Source: Hymenobacter chitinivorans DSM 11115 (GTDB taxonomy: Bacteria; Bacteroidota; Bacteroidia; Cytophagales; Hymenobacteraceae). From it: a stretch of 64,000 nt of DNA. The notes under the pieces were generated by a model, which did not search any database, was not told where the DNA came from, and worked only from the letters and a program-made list of their open reading frames with translations. Every line of letters starts with the position of its first letter. The stretch's first letter is position 1. Where the stretch lies: contig NZ_PGFA01000001.1 in the NCBI RefSeq assembly GCF_002797555.1, positions 3,038,001 through 3,102,000 of the forward strand, given 5' to 3'. Shown here piece after piece: positions 35,645 to 45,235 of this stretch. The position numbers and the translations under genes were made by a program.

Positions 35645-38600
35645 TTACTTCAGGGCAAAAGCAGCGTGGCTGTTGTCTTCCGGCCGCCGGTCGATGAGCA
35701 GGTTGTCCGGGTCGATGACGGCCTTGGCGGGCACCGACGAGACAATCAGTTTCACCACTTTGCGGTGGTTATCGACTAGCAGGCGTTGGCGGGCCAGCAC
35801 TTTTTCATCAGCCCCGTAGAGGGCCAGGTCGAGGTAGTCGTGCAGGGGGGCCTCGGTTTCCTTGCCCAGCTCATCGGCGTAGCGCTTATGAACTTCGAGC
35901 TGGATGATGGCCTGGTAGCGGCCGTCGGGCAGGCGCTGGTAGGCTACTTCCCGCACCTGGTTGTCGTAGAGCGTGATGCGCTTGAGCTGGTCGGCCACGA
36001 AGTACTGGAGCGAGTCGGGGGTGGCGCGCAGGATGTAGCGGTACAGGTCTTCCGAGGTGGGGTACGGGGCGGGGCGGCCTTGATAGTCACGGATAAACTG
36101 GCCGAGGGCACCGTGGAGGCGTTTTTCACCCAGGTAGCTACGCAACGAGTACAAGGCCAGGGAGCCTTTGGCGTAGTGAATGTGGGGCTGGTCTTCGTTG
36201 TAGAGCAAGGGCAGCTCCCGCACTTTTTCACTGGCCCGGCCGCGCAGGTAGTAGTCGAGGGCGTAGCGGCGCATGGTGAGCACCCGCGCCGGGCCATACC
36301 GGCGCTCCAGCATCAAGGTCGAAAGGTATTCGGAAACCGATTCCGAGAGGAAAGTAGCGCCCTGCACGGCTGCGCCGGTTACCCGGTGCCCCCACCACTG
36401 GTGGGCCATTTCGTGGGCCACGACGCGGTAGGTGCGGTCCACGTCGTGGTCGTCGGGGCTGGTCTGGGCAATGAAGCCGAGGCCTTCGGAGTAGGGCATG
36501 GTGCCGGGAAACGCCTGGGCAAACTTCTGGTAGCGCGGAAACTCGATGATGCGGGCCTGCTGCTGCGGATACGCCCCAAACTGCTGGCCGTAGTACGCCA
36601 GGGAAGTGCGCATGGAGCGCATCATCCGGTCCAGGTTGTAGGGATGGCCGGGGTGGTAGTAGATTTCCAGGTCGACGCCGTTCTGCCGTTCCCGCCGCAC
36701 TTTGTAGCGGGCCGAGGTGATGGAGTAGAAGTTGAGCACCGGCGCGGCCAAACGGTAGTGGAAGTAGCGGCGCCCGTTCTGCTGCCATTCCTTCAGCAGC
36801 GCGCCGGGGGCCACGGCAATCTGGTCGGGGCTGGTGCTGAGCGTGGCTTCGAAGCGCAGCCGGTCGGCATCGGTGGAAATGTAGGTATTGGCGTAGGCCG
36901 CCGAGTCGGTTTGCGGGGCCATACGGGGCCGCTCGGGCAGGTTGAACTTGGCCCGGTCGGTGGCACTTTCCAGCTCCATATTCCGGGTGTAGCCGATGGT
37001 GGGCGCCAGCTCGAAGTTGTTGAGGAAGGTACCGTTACCGTTAATCAGGGGCCGGGAAACCTTATTTTCGAAGCCCCGGGCCCGATACTGGGCCGAGTAG
37101 CCGAGCACCAGCGAGTCGCCGGGAGCCAGGGCGGGCTGCAGCGCGAAGCTGCGGAAGTGCAGGCGCTCATCGTTGAGCACGGGCCGGGCGCCGGGAATGG
37201 TGAACCGGAAGTCTTCCAGGTAGCTGCCGTAGGACAAACGCAGGGTATCGAGCGGCCGGCCGGTTCTGTTGGTGAGCGTGAGCTGGCCCCGCACCTGCAC
37301 GGCGCGGGCTTCGGGTGTGAGGTCGATTTGCAGGTTTACGGCCGTTATGCGGGGCTGGGGGGCGTGCTCGTAGCGTTTGTAGCGCTTTTCGTACTCGGCC
37401 GGCAGGCTCTGGTCCTCGTGCTCGGTGGTGTAGTCGTTGCGCACGTCGATGTTGTAGTAAATCCAGGCGCCCAGGCCCAGCCAGGCCAGCAGGCCGGCGG
37501 CGGCCACGGCCCGCAACGCAGGGGTAAACGACTGCCGCAGCTGCACGGCACTGAACGCCCCGCCCACGGCCCGGCCCCGTACCCAGAGGCCGGCGGTGAG
37601 GGCCAGCAGCAGCACGCAGAAGGCCGTCCAGTAGAGCTTGAACCACACGATGCTTTCGGCGAAGGGCCCGAAGCCGTTCATGTCGGAGTAGGTGAAGGCG
37701 GGCGTATCGGCGAAGCGGAAGAGGTTGTTGTTCCAATCCAGGGCGGCGCCGCTGATGGCCTGCAGCAGAATGATGGCCACCGTGAGGCCGTAGGCCAGGA
37801 ACTTGTTGCGCAGCAGCACGTGCAAAAACACCGTGCCCACGGCCACCATCACGTAGCGGGTAAACTCGATGCCGAACACGGCCTGCCCGTAGAGGCTCCA
37901 CTCGAAATTGGTGTAGCCCTGCAGAGCCTGAGCCGCCACGCACACCAGCACGCCCATGCTCGTCAGAAAGGCCGCAATGAAGACCAGGGTCAGCATTTTG
38001 GCCGTGTAGGGCACCCACGACGGGCGGGGCGAGGCGTCGAGAATACCGTCGAGGCGGGCGTCCTGCTCCTTCCAGACCAGGGCCCCACCGTAGTACACCA
38101 GCACGGCAATGACGAACAGGCCGTAGGTACCGTTAATCAGGTCGAGCATGGTGTAGGTGACCGGGTAAAAGTGGCCGCCTTCCCGCTCCGAGGCCGTGGC
38201 CGCAATGCTGAGCAGGTTGAGCATGCCCAGGCCCAGCAGAATCCAGAACGGCACGCTTTTCAGAATGCCCAGCAAGTCGAGGCGGGCCTGCTGCAGGAGC
38301 TGCACCAGGGCGGCATTTCGGTCGTGGCGGGGCTGCACCCGGGGCCGGGGCGTAGGGGTTGAGGCCCGCACCGGGGCTACGGGCTCAACTAAGCGCTGCT
38401 TTTTGACTTTGCCGGTGGCAGTGGTAAAGGAAAATACGCCGTGGGTGAGGCCCATCAGGGCGCCGGCAATACCCAGCCACACGAGGCGGTTGGTGAGCAG
38501 TGGCCCGACGAATTCCGGCAAGGCGGTGTTTTTCTCGGCCACCGTCCAGTACTTAGTCAGGGAGTGCAGGGTGCGCAGGCCGAAGGGGTCGAGCAGCAGC

Positions 38601-39208
38601 ACGCTGGTGGGCGTATCGAGGTTGGGCGTCAGCAAACCCACCAGCAGAAAGCCCACCATCAGCCCCAGAGCGGCAATAAAGGCGTAGACTGTGTTGCGCG
38701 TCAGCACCGTGAGGCAGTAGATAATGGCCCCGGCCAGCACCACGTTGGGCACGATGAACAGCCCAACGGCCTGCACGTAAGGCAGCAGCTGAAACGCGCC
38801 CACCCGGGCCGGCTCGTTGAGCGGCGTGCCCAGCAGAATTGCCAACACCAGGCCCAGCAAAGCCAGGACGGCTACCAGCACCCCGCCGGTGAAGCGGCCC
38901 CAGAGGTAGCCGGCTTTTTCGAGCGGGGCGGCGTACAGCACTTGCGCGTAGCCGGAGCCCGAGTCGCGGGTGGCGGTGCTGGCCATGATGGCCGTGATGA
39001 AGAGCAGGCAGAGCATGGTCATGGCCCCGGCCCGGCTCAGGATGGCAAAGGGCGCGTTGACGTGCAGGTTGCGCAAGTCCTGGCCCATTTGCAGGTTGGG
39101 CCAGAGCATGGCCAGAAACGTGAGGCCGAAGGTGACGGCCAGAAAGACGTAGGTCAGCGGCTGCTTGCGCCAGGTGGCCAGCTCGAAGCGAAGAAAGGCG
39201 GTAAACAT
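35645..39208 (-). CDS. ABC-2 permease fused to M1-family metallopeptidase
   Basis: 1187 residues. Residues 1-600 hold two sets of about six transmembrane helices (ABC-2-type permease, start MFTAFLRFELATWRKQPLTY). From about 640 on is an extracytoplasmic M1 aminopeptidase-like part with HEMAHQWWGH (about 932) and the downstream Glu in FLSESVSEY. The second His and this Glu are separated by 19 residues, one more than in classic M1 enzymes. Ends with a beta-rich domain. Its ATPase gene lies 10 nt upstream. Such fusions occur in Bacteroidota; export of a peptide processed on the outside is an inference. Confidence 0.88.
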   Translation of the reverse strand: MFTAFLRFELATWRKQPLTYVFLAVTFGLTFLAMLWPNLQMGQDLRNLHVNAPFAILSRAGAMTMLCLLFITAIMASTATRDSGSGYAQVLYAAPLEKAGYLWGRFTGGVLVAVLALLGLVLAILLGTPLNEPARVGAFQLLPYVQAVGLFIVPNVVLAGAIIYCLTVLTRNTVYAFIAALGLMVGFLLVGLLTPNLDTPTSVLLLDPFGLRTLHSLTKYWTVAEKNTALPEFVGPLLTNRLVWLGIAGALMGLTHGVFSFTTATGKVKKQRLVEPVAPVRASTPTPRPRVQPRHDRNAALVQLLQQARLDLLGILKSVPFWILLGLGMLNLLSIAATASEREGGHFYPVTYTMLDLINGTYGLFVIAVLVYYGGALVWKEQDARLDGILDASPRPSWVPYTAKMLTLVFIAAFLTSMGVLVCVAAQALQGYTNFEWSLYGQAVFGIEFTRYVMVAVGTVFLHVLLRNKFLAYGLTVAIILLQAISGAALDWNNNLFRFADTPAFTYSDMNGFGPFAESIVWFKLYWTAFCVLLLALTAGLWVRGRAVGGAFSAVQLRQSFTPALRAVAAAGLLAWLGLGAWIYYNIDVRNDYTTEHEDQSLPAEYEKRYKRYEHAPQPRITAVNLQIDLTPEARAVQVRGQLTLTNRTGRPLDTLRLSYGSYLEDFRFTIPGARPVLNDERLHFRSFALQPALAPGDSLVLGYSAQYRARGFENKVSRPLINGNGTFLNNFELAPTIGYTRNMELESATDRAKFNLPERPRMAPQTDSAAYANTYISTDADRLRFEATLSTSPDQIAVAPGALLKEWQQNGRRYFHYRLAAPVLNFYSITSARYKVRRERQNGVDLEIYYHPGHPYNLDRMMRSMRTSLAYYGQQFGAYPQQQARIIEFPRYQKFAQAFPGTMPYSEGLGFIAQTSPDDHDVDRTYRVVAHEMAHQWWGHRVTGAAVQGATFLSESVSEYLSTLMLERRYGPARVLTMRRYALDYYLRGRASEKVRELPLLYNEDQPHIHYAKGSLALYSLRSYLGEKRLHGALGQFIRDYQGRPAPYPTSEDLYRYILRATPDSLQYFVADQLKRITLYDNQVREVAYQRLPDGRYQAIIQLEVHKRYADELGKETEAPLHDYLDLALYGADEKVLARQRLLVDNHRKVVKLIVSSVPAKAVIDPDNLLIDRRPEDNSHAAFALK

Positions 39209-39218
39209 GGCGGTGGGC

Positions 39219-40118
39219 TTAGGCGGGAACGGACACTGACTGCGCGGCGGCTTTCCCCTGAATGGTGGAGAAAAACACGTCTTCCAAACTGGGCTCGACG
39301 GCCTGAAAACCGGCCGGCTCCAGCTCCTCGCCCACCACGTGCAGCAGGGGTTGCCCGGCCAGCAGCTTGGTCGAAATCACGCTGTACTGCTGCTGATACT
39401 CGGCCAGCTCGGCCTTGTCGATGGTCCGCTCCCAGATCCGGCCCTTGAGCTCGTGCATAGCCGCCTGGGGCTGCCCGGCAAACAGCACCCGACCCTGGTT
39501 GATGATGGCCATGTTGCGGCACAGCTCCCGCACATCGTCCACAATATGAGTGCTCAGGATGACGATGATGTTCTCCCCGATTTCGCTCAGCAGGTTGTAA
39601 AACCGGTTCCGCTCCCCGGGGTCGAGGCCGGCCGTGGGCTCATCGACGATGATGAGCAAAGGTTGACCAATCAGGGCCTGGGCAATGCCGAAGCGCTGCT
39701 TCATACCGCCCGAAAACGTGCTGATGCTGCGCTTGCGCACTTCGTAGAGGTTGGTTTGCTCCAGCAGGGCCTTCACCGTCTCGCGCCGCTCCCCGCGGTT
39801 CACAATGCCCTTTACCACGGCCATGTGGTCGAGCAAATCTTCGGCCGACACCCGGGGGTAGACGCCAAACTCCTGGGGCAGGTAGCCCAGCACCCGGCGC
39901 AGGGCCATCTGGTCGTGCAGGGCGTCGATGGCGTCGAGGTGGATGCTGCCGCTGTCGGGAGCCTGCAGCGTGGCAATAGTACGCATCAGGGAGCTTTTGC
40001 CGGCGCCGTTGGGGCCAAGCAAGCCGAACATGCCCTGCGGAATGGTCAGACTCACGTTGTCGAGGGCCTTGACCCCGTTAGGGTAGGTTTTCGACAGGTT
40101 TTTGATGATTAGGTCCAT
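39219..40118 (-). CDS. ABC transporter ATP-binding protein
   Basis: 299 residues. Walker A GPNGAGKSS, Q-loop LPQEFGVYP, signature FSGGMKQR, Walker B LLIIVDEPTAGLDP and switch STHIVDD. Partner of the permease-peptidase fusion 10 nt downstream. The C-terminal extension of about 70 residues (ERTIDKAELAEYQQQY...) fits the ABC-2 exporter subgroup. Confidence 0.93.
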   Translation of the reverse strand: MDLIIKNLSKTYPNGVKALDNVSLTIPQGMFGLLGPNGAGKSSLMRTIATLQAPDSGSIHLDAIDALHDQMALRRVLGYLPQEFGVYPRVSAEDLLDHMAVVKGIVNRGERRETVKALLEQTNLYEVRKRSISTFSGGMKQRFGIAQALIGQPLLIIVDEPTAGLDPGERNRFYNLLSEIGENIIVILSTHIVDDVRELCRNMAIINQGRVLFAGQPQAAMHELKGRIWERTIDKAELAEYQQQYSVISTKLLAGQPLLHVVGEELEPAGFQAVEPSLEDVFFSTIQGKAAAQSVSVPA

Positions 40119-40336
40119 GCTGAAAGGAGTTTAGGAGCGGTGTCGTGGCGCCTGCCACGCGGTTTTCTGCCGTAAACATGCCTTTCTTGTGCGCGCCCGG
40201 CAACGTAGAATGAGTAAGTGGTAGCCGCGGGCTAGAATCCGGCCGGCTTGGGTGAGCTTCCACTAGCCCGGCCTCGGCGGCAAAGTACGGGCCTTGCGCC
40301 ATCCGGCCGGCGCGGCCCGCACCGGCCACTCGTCAC

Positions 40337-41107
40337 TCAAAGAATGTGGTAGAAAATGAAGTAGCTCATCGTCACGTTGAACAGCGCGTGCGCCGTCATA
40401 GCGCCCAGAATCGAGCCGCTCCAAGCGCGGGCCAGGGAAAACAGCAGGCAGCTGATGAAGAGCCCCGCCACCCAGAGCAAACTGGGCCCAAGCAGAAAGT
40501 GCCAGCCCGAGCCTGAGTACACGAGGCCGAAATGCGCGAGGTGGACCACCGCAAACGCGGCGCTGTCGAGCAGCGTAGCCCGGGCGTTGCCCAAGCTCGC
40601 CCGGAAGCATTCGTGCACCAGCCCCCGGTAGAACAGCTCTTCCCCGATGGGGCTGAACACCATGCTGGTGCCGGCATAAATCAGAAAAAACAGCCGGCGG
40701 GTGTCGGCAGTCAGCACGGTCGGCACCTTGTAGGTGCGGGAGATGTAAACCAATGGGTTGCTTTCCGTCAGGCCAAAGCAGAGCGAAGCCAGATAAAATA
40801 GCCCCGCACAGCTCACCACGCCCACTACGCCGCCCAGCAGCACGCTCCACCACCGGGCCGGCCACACCAAGCCGATTTGCCGGCGGCCGGCCCGGGTCAA
40901 CAACAAAAAAGGTAGCAGAATCATGGCCACAAAAACCAGTGCGACTACCTGGTAGCTTCTGGTAACGTTGGCCTGGAGCACCAGCGCAAAGCGTATCACG
41001 CTGAAAACGGCCAACAGCCAACCGCCGGTTTTAGCATCAAGGCGTAACCGGTGGCCGACAAATTTCTTGAAATGCGGTATAGTCGGGACGGGTACGGGTG
41101 GCATCAT
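40337..41107 (-). CDS. CPBP/CAAX-type intramembrane metalloprotease
   Basis: 256 residues, about seven helices. Conserved triad motifs: GEELFYRG (EExxxR), AVVHLAHF (FxxxH) and HALFNVTM (HxxxN/B). Members cleave membrane proteins or modify bacteriocin immunity; the substrate is unknown. Starts at the double ATG 41107. No coupling to the LytTR pair 70 nt upstream is visible. Confidence 0.88.
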   Translation of the reverse strand: MMPPVPVPTIPHFKKFVGHRLRLDAKTGGWLLAVFSVIRFALVLQANVTRSYQVVALVFVAMILLPFLLLTRAGRRQIGLVWPARWWSVLLGGVVGVVSCAGLFYLASLCFGLTESNPLVYISRTYKVPTVLTADTRRLFFLIYAGTSMVFSPIGEELFYRGLVHECFRASLGNARATLLDSAAFAVVHLAHFGLVYSGSGWHFLLGPSLLWVAGLFISCLLFSLARAWSGSILGAMTAHALFNVTMSYFIFYHIL

Positions 41108-41177
41108 ACGGCGAGAGGGGAGTTGAATGGGGTAAACCCGGCCGGTTTCGGCGGGGCAGTGGTATCGAGCCGTCCGC

Positions 41178-41918
41178 TCAGGCCTGGAACCGCTTCATCA
41201 GCTCGTCCTTCTTGCGGCGCGAGACTTCGATGATGGATTCGTCGGTGAGTTGCACGTAGCCGCCGCTGCCCTTGATGTAGCGCTTCACGTGGGCGGCATT
41301 GATCAGGTGCGACTGGTGGATGCGGATAAAGCCGTAATCGGCAAAAAGCTCCTCGTATTCCTTGAGCGTGCGGCTGACCAGAATCCGCTCCTTGCCTTCG
41401 AGCACGAAGAGCGTGTAGTTGTCGTCGGCCTGGCAGCGTACTACCCGGGTTATTTCCACCACCTCGAAGCCTTGCATAGTGGGCAATACCACCTTGCCGG
41501 CCAGGCCGGTCCGCTCCCGCAGGTTGTCGTAGAGAGTGTGGAGCTGGGAGGCGACGGGGGCTTTTTGGCGCTGGGTTTTGGCTACGGCTTCGCGCAGGTC
41601 GGCCACGCCCACGGGTTTGAGCAGGTAGTCGAGGGCGCAGAATTTGATGGCGCGCAGGGCGTACCGGTCGTGGGCAGTGGTGAAGATAATGTCGAACGAA
41701 GCGCTGCCCAGCGTGTCGAGCAAATCGAAGCCCGAGCCCAGGGGCATTTCCACGTCCAGAAACAGCAAGTCGGGCGTTTGCTCACGCAACAACCGCAAGC
41801 CATCCTCCGCCGAGGCTGCCTCCCCAATTATCGTGACGTCGGGGCAATAATGCTCCAGCAAGGCGCGCAGGGCACTCCGGGTATTGGTTTCGTCGTCGAT
41901 GAGAATAGTGCGAATCAC
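41178..41918 (-). CDS. LytTR-family response regulator
   Basis: 246 residues from GTG 41918. Receiver domain with DDE pair (IDDETNTRSAL), phosphoacceptor Asp in LLFLDVEMPLG, Thr in FTTAHD and Lys in YLLKPVG. LytTR DNA-binding domain from about 150 (EITRVVRCQADDNYTLF, RIHQSHLINAAHVKRY). TACCTCTG, one base from TANNTTTG, ends 3 nt before the GTG. The histidine kinase partner is 385 nt upstream across a repeat pile-up. Confidence 0.92.
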   Translation of the reverse strand: MIRTILIDDETNTRSALRALLEHYCPDVTIIGEAASAEDGLRLLREQTPDLLFLDVEMPLGSGFDLLDTLGSASFDIIFTTAHDRYALRAIKFCALDYLLKPVGVADLREAVAKTQRQKAPVASQLHTLYDNLRERTGLAGKVVLPTMQGFEVVEITRVVRCQADDNYTLFVLEGKERILVSRTLKEYEELFADYGFIRIHQSHLINAAHVKRYIKGSGGYVQLTDESIIEVSRRKKDELMKRFQA

Positions 41919-42072
41919 GGGCAGAGGTAGGCAGTAAATAGCGGAGTTGGCAGCAAGGTAAGCTAGACTATATAGGAAAAGCCAATAGCAGCCGAAAACT
42001 GCCGGTCAGGTCGACCATTCTGCGCTTCAAGCCGACAGGAGGCAGCTTGCCTGCTGAGTGTGCCACACTATC

Positions 42073-42296
42073 TGTCATCCTTCATCTAGTGTACGCTTGC
42101 GAAGGACCTTCTCACGCTGGCACGAGTTGTAACAACGTCAGTCGTTCGTATCCTATAAGGTCCTTCGCAAGCTCAGGATGACAGTTACTACTGCACGCGA
42201 AATGTCTCGCTACGGCTCGAGATGACCACCGGCAGTTTTGCAGCAACGAAGCGGGAGAGATGCTTCGGCAGGCGGACGACAGATTAAGCATGACGT
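42073..42296. repeat. Stack of three intergenic repeats (family B, half C, half D)
   Basis: B1 at 42073-42183: TGTCATCCTTCATCTAG...CGCTTGCGAAGGACCTT facing AAGGTCCTTCGCAAGC then TCAGGATGACA. Half C at 42191-42226 (TGCACGCGAAATGTCTCGC then TACGGCTCGAGATGAC). Half D at 42250-42293 (GGGAGAGATGCTTCGGC...AAGCATGAC). It fills the 384-nt gap between the two-component genes. Confidence 0.75.
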
Positions 42297-42302
42297 TCTG
42301 CT

Positions 42303-43568
42303 TCAAGAATGCTGCCGCGGGATGCGCACCACCACGCGGGTACCCTGGGCAGTGCTGCCGGGCTGGGCCAGGTCAACGATTTCGATGGAAATGGGCAGGC
42401 GGGACTGGCGGCTGAGCAAGGCCACACGCTCCTGCACGATGGCCATGCCCCGGGATGGAAAGCCGGCGTGGGTACCACTCTGGCCGGCGGCCCGCTGCCG
42501 CCCGACGCCGTTATCCTCCACCACGGCCACCAGGTACTCCCCTTCCCCGCTGATCCGCACTGCCACGTGGCCCTGCCCGGTATGGTGGGCCAAGCCGTGC
42601 CACACCGCGTTTTCCACGAAGGGGTGCAGCAGCATGGCCGGAATTTCCTCGTCCAGCAGATGCTCGTCGGCCTGCACGGCGTAGGTAAACTGCTGCTCGA
42701 AGCGCAGGGCCTCCAGTTCCAGGTAGGTGCGCAGCAGGTTCAACTCGGTGCGCACGGGTAGCTGGGGCTGGCGCGACTGTTCCAGAATCAGGCGCATCAG
42801 GCCGCCGAAGCGGGCCAGGTAGTGCTGGGCCGCTTCCGACTCGTGGCGCAGGATGTACTTCTGAATGGACTGCAGGGAATTGAAGACGAAGTGCGGGTTC
42901 ATCTGGGCCAGCAGGGCCTGCTGCTCGGTTTGGGCCAGGCGCAGCTGCACGTGCTGCCCCCGATGCCTGCGGCGGCGCGTCCAGAGCACGCCACCCAGCA
43001 GCAGGGCCCCGGCCGCGGCCCAGCCCAGCCACTGCCAGCTGAAAGGCGGCTCCTTGGGCAGGCGCCGGATGCCCTGCCGGGTCACGAACACCCAGCTGCG
43101 CGCGTCCTCGCCGATAAACTGCACGTCGAGGCCGCGCAATTCGGCTACGGGTGTCAGGCGGCGGTTTTCGGAGCGCACCGCGCCGGCTCGGGTGCCAATC
43201 CAGAGCGGGCCATCAGCGGCTTGATACAGAGCGGTTATTTGCTTGCTAGGCAGGCCTTCCTGATAGGTGACTTCCCGAAACCCGGCCCCTTCGTACACCA
43301 GCAGCCCTTCCCGCGTACCAACCCAGACCTGCCCGGCCGCGTCCTGGGCCAGAGCAGTGATGGTGTCGTTGCTTAGGCCGTTGCGGGTAGTAAACCGGGT
43401 AGTGCCTGTCGGCTCAGTTAGCCGCAAACCGGGCGCGGCGGCTTCCCATACGCGGCCCTGTTGGTCAATTAGGAGGACGTGCTGCTGCGCCAGGGCGGCC
43501 GGGGCGAAGAACAGTACAAAGCTTAGAGAAGCGTAAAACAGCAGGTGTCGGAGCCGGCGCGGAAGCAT
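42303..43568 (-). CDS. LytS-type sensor histidine kinase with short periplasmic propeller repeats
   Basis: 421 residues from ATG 43568. Signal/first helix to about residue 27, then a periplasmic part with a few two-component-propeller motifs (NGLSNDTITALAQDAAGQVWVGTREGLL, LPSKQITALYQAADGPLWIGTRAG; quoted as family pattern), one transmembrane helix (about 178-195) and a His_kinase domain with the phosphoacceptor in AQMNPHFVFNSLQSI. HATPase: HPFVENAVWHGL and EDNGVGR. Unusually short sensor (two or three propeller units). Partner of the LytTR regulator. Confidence 0.88.
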   Translation of the reverse strand: MLPRRLRHLLFYASLSFVLFFAPAALAQQHVLLIDQQGRVWEAAAPGLRLTEPTGTTRFTTRNGLSNDTITALAQDAAGQVWVGTREGLLVYEGAGFREVTYQEGLPSKQITALYQAADGPLWIGTRAGAVRSENRRLTPVAELRGLDVQFIGEDARSWVFVTRQGIRRLPKEPPFSWQWLGWAAAGALLLGGVLWTRRRRHRGQHVQLRLAQTEQQALLAQMNPHFVFNSLQSIQKYILRHESEAAQHYLARFGGLMRLILEQSRQPQLPVRTELNLLRTYLELEALRFEQQFTYAVQADEHLLDEEIPAMLLHPFVENAVWHGLAHHTGQGHVAVRISGEGEYLVAVVEDNGVGRQRAAGQSGTHAGFPSRGMAIVQERVALLSRQSRLPISIEIVDLAQPGSTAQGTRVVVRIPRQHS

Positions 43569-43721
43569 CTTCTGTATCAGTGTACCCAAAGTAGACGGCG
43601 AAAGGCGGAGGGAAGTACGAATATTGACCTCGGCCGCAAGGTGCCACTTTTATTTCAGCCTGTGGCAATGCCCACTCTGTCCCTGCCCGACTAGTTTATT
43701 CCGAGCAACGCCTGTAAAAAC

Positions 43722-43755
43722 GAAAACCCGCTGAGCAGGAACTCAGCGGGTTTTC
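43722..43755. terminator. Bidirectional terminator
   Basis: Perfect 14-bp stem GAAAACCCGCTGAG / CTCAGCGGGTTTTC, 6-nt loop. Downstream of the first M48 gene. Confidence 0.85.
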
Positions 43756-43777
43756 TTACGAAAGGGGGAAGGAGCTA

Positions 43778-45235
43778 CTATTTGCCCACCACCTTAAACA
43801 GCGTGCCCGCAGGCAGTTTGGTCGTCAATTGCATGCCGTTGAGAATGGCCATTTCCTCGCGCCGGGCCGAGGGCACCCCGTTGGCGGCCAGGGCGGCGCT
43901 GAGCGTGGTGGCCGTTTTCACGGTCCGGATGTGGACTTTCTCGGCCTGGCGGTTCAGCTTGTTGGCGTCGGTGAGGCGGCTGAAGCCCTGGGCCACGCTG
44001 CTGAACGTGCCGGAATACGTGCCAAAAGCCGAGGGCGAGGTCAGGCCGATGAGGGCGAAGATGCTCTGCCCGTCCTGGATGAGGTAGGTAAGCGTGCGGG
44101 CCGTGACGCCCTGCTGCCCGCTCTGGTCCTGCCCCACCTGGTCGGCCTGGATGGCGACGGCCGGGAAGCCGTTGATGGTGGTCCGGCTGGCCTGGGCCGA
44201 CTGCAGCTTCAGCTGGGTTACCAGGGCTTCGGCGGCGGCATCGAGGGAGTTGCCGGGGGCGGGCAGCAGAGCAATAATGGCTTTGCCGTTGGGCTCGGCC
44301 ATCTGGAATTGCTCGGGCGAGTTCTGGGTTTTCCAGCCCGAGGGCACCGGGAAGCGGAATTTCAGGTCGGGGTGGTAGAACACGCCACCTTCCACGAAGC
44401 CCTGGCGCGGGTCTTCGCCGAAGGGCAGGCCCTCGATGGAGCGCAGGTAGGAGTCACGGTTGACGGCCAGCTTGGCCGAGCCCGTCTGCTGCTTGGCCTG
44501 GGCGGCGAGGCCCTTCACGCGGGTGTAGCGGTCGGCCGAGTTGGGGTGGGTCGAGAGGAAAGTAGGAATGCCGCCGGCCCCGCTTTGCTCCTCGGTGCGC
44601 TGCAGGGTTTGGAAGAAGTCGGCCATGTTGGCCGCGTCGTAGCCGATTTTGGTCGAGTACTTCACGCCCAGCCCGTCGGCTTCATTCTCGGCGTCGCGGC
44701 CGTACTTGAGCAGGCCCAGGCCCACCACCTGCGACAAGGGCTGGGCCAAACGCCCGACCACGCCCGGCGACACGACCGAGCCCACGCCCAGCAGAATGCT
44801 GCTGATGGTGCTGCGCGTCTGCTGTTTCTGGCCGTGGCGGGCCGTGATGTGGCCCAGCTCGTGGCCCAGCACCCCGGCAAACTGCGCCTCGTTGTTGAAG
44901 TAGGCCATAATGCCCCGGGTGAAGTACACGTGGCCATCGGGGGTGGCAAAGGCGTTGATAACCGGCGAGTCGACGATGGTGAAGCCGTAGTCGCCGGGGC
45001 GGTCCGACACCTTGTTCATCTGCTGGCCCTTGGCGTCGATGAGCTTTTGCAGGGTGGCGTTGTTGTAGAGGCCAAACTGGGCAATAACGGCCGGGTCGGG
45101 CTTAGGCCCTTGCAAGGGGGCCAGGTAGTAGCGAAAGGGCTTTTCGGTGGGCGCCGAGGTGGTAGAGCCGCTCAGGGGCAGCAGGGCCAGCAGCAGGGCG
45201 CCGGTCGAAAGGCCGCGCAACAGGGGAGATTTCAT
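43778..45235 (-). CDS. M48 family metalloprotease, copy 1
   Basis: 485 residues from ATG 45235. Signal peptide about 1-25. Zinc site GVLGHELGH (His125, Glu126, His129) and the third-ligand block NEADGLGVKY (Glu185). Preceded by VINAFATPDGHVYFTRGIM. C-terminal domain ends with an LysM-like or fold-repeat module (REEMAILNGMQLTTKLPAGTLFKVV). Periplasmic BepA/YfgC-like protease, probably for outer-membrane protein quality control. About 60 percent similar by eye to the next gene; tandem paralogue. Confidence 0.9.
   Translation of the reverse strand: MKSPLLRGLSTGALLLALLPLSGSTTSAPTEKPFRYYLAPLQGPKPDPAVIAQFGLYNNATLQKLIDAKGQQMNKVSDRPGDYGFTIVDSPVINAFATPDGHVYFTRGIMAYFNNEAQFAGVLGHELGHITARHGQKQQTRSTISSILLGVGSVVSPGVVGRLAQPLSQVVGLGLLKYGRDAENEADGLGVKYSTKIGYDAANMADFFQTLQRTEEQSGAGGIPTFLSTHPNSADRYTRVKGLAAQAKQQTGSAKLAVNRDSYLRSIEGLPFGEDPRQGFVEGGVFYHPDLKFRFPVPSGWKTQNSPEQFQMAEPNGKAIIALLPAPGNSLDAAAEALVTQLKLQSAQASRTTINGFPAVAIQADQVGQDQSGQQGVTARTLTYLIQDGQSIFALIGLTSPSAFGTYSGTFSSVAQGFSRLTDANKLNRQAEKVHIRTVKTATTLSAALAANGVPSARREEMAILNGMQLTTKLPAGTLFKVVGK

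Noticed and set aside
35786..38362. 858-codon open frame antisense to the permease-peptidase gene
   Set aside because: The minus strand has an intact M1 site and permease helices; the plus frame shows no domain and shadow-like composition.
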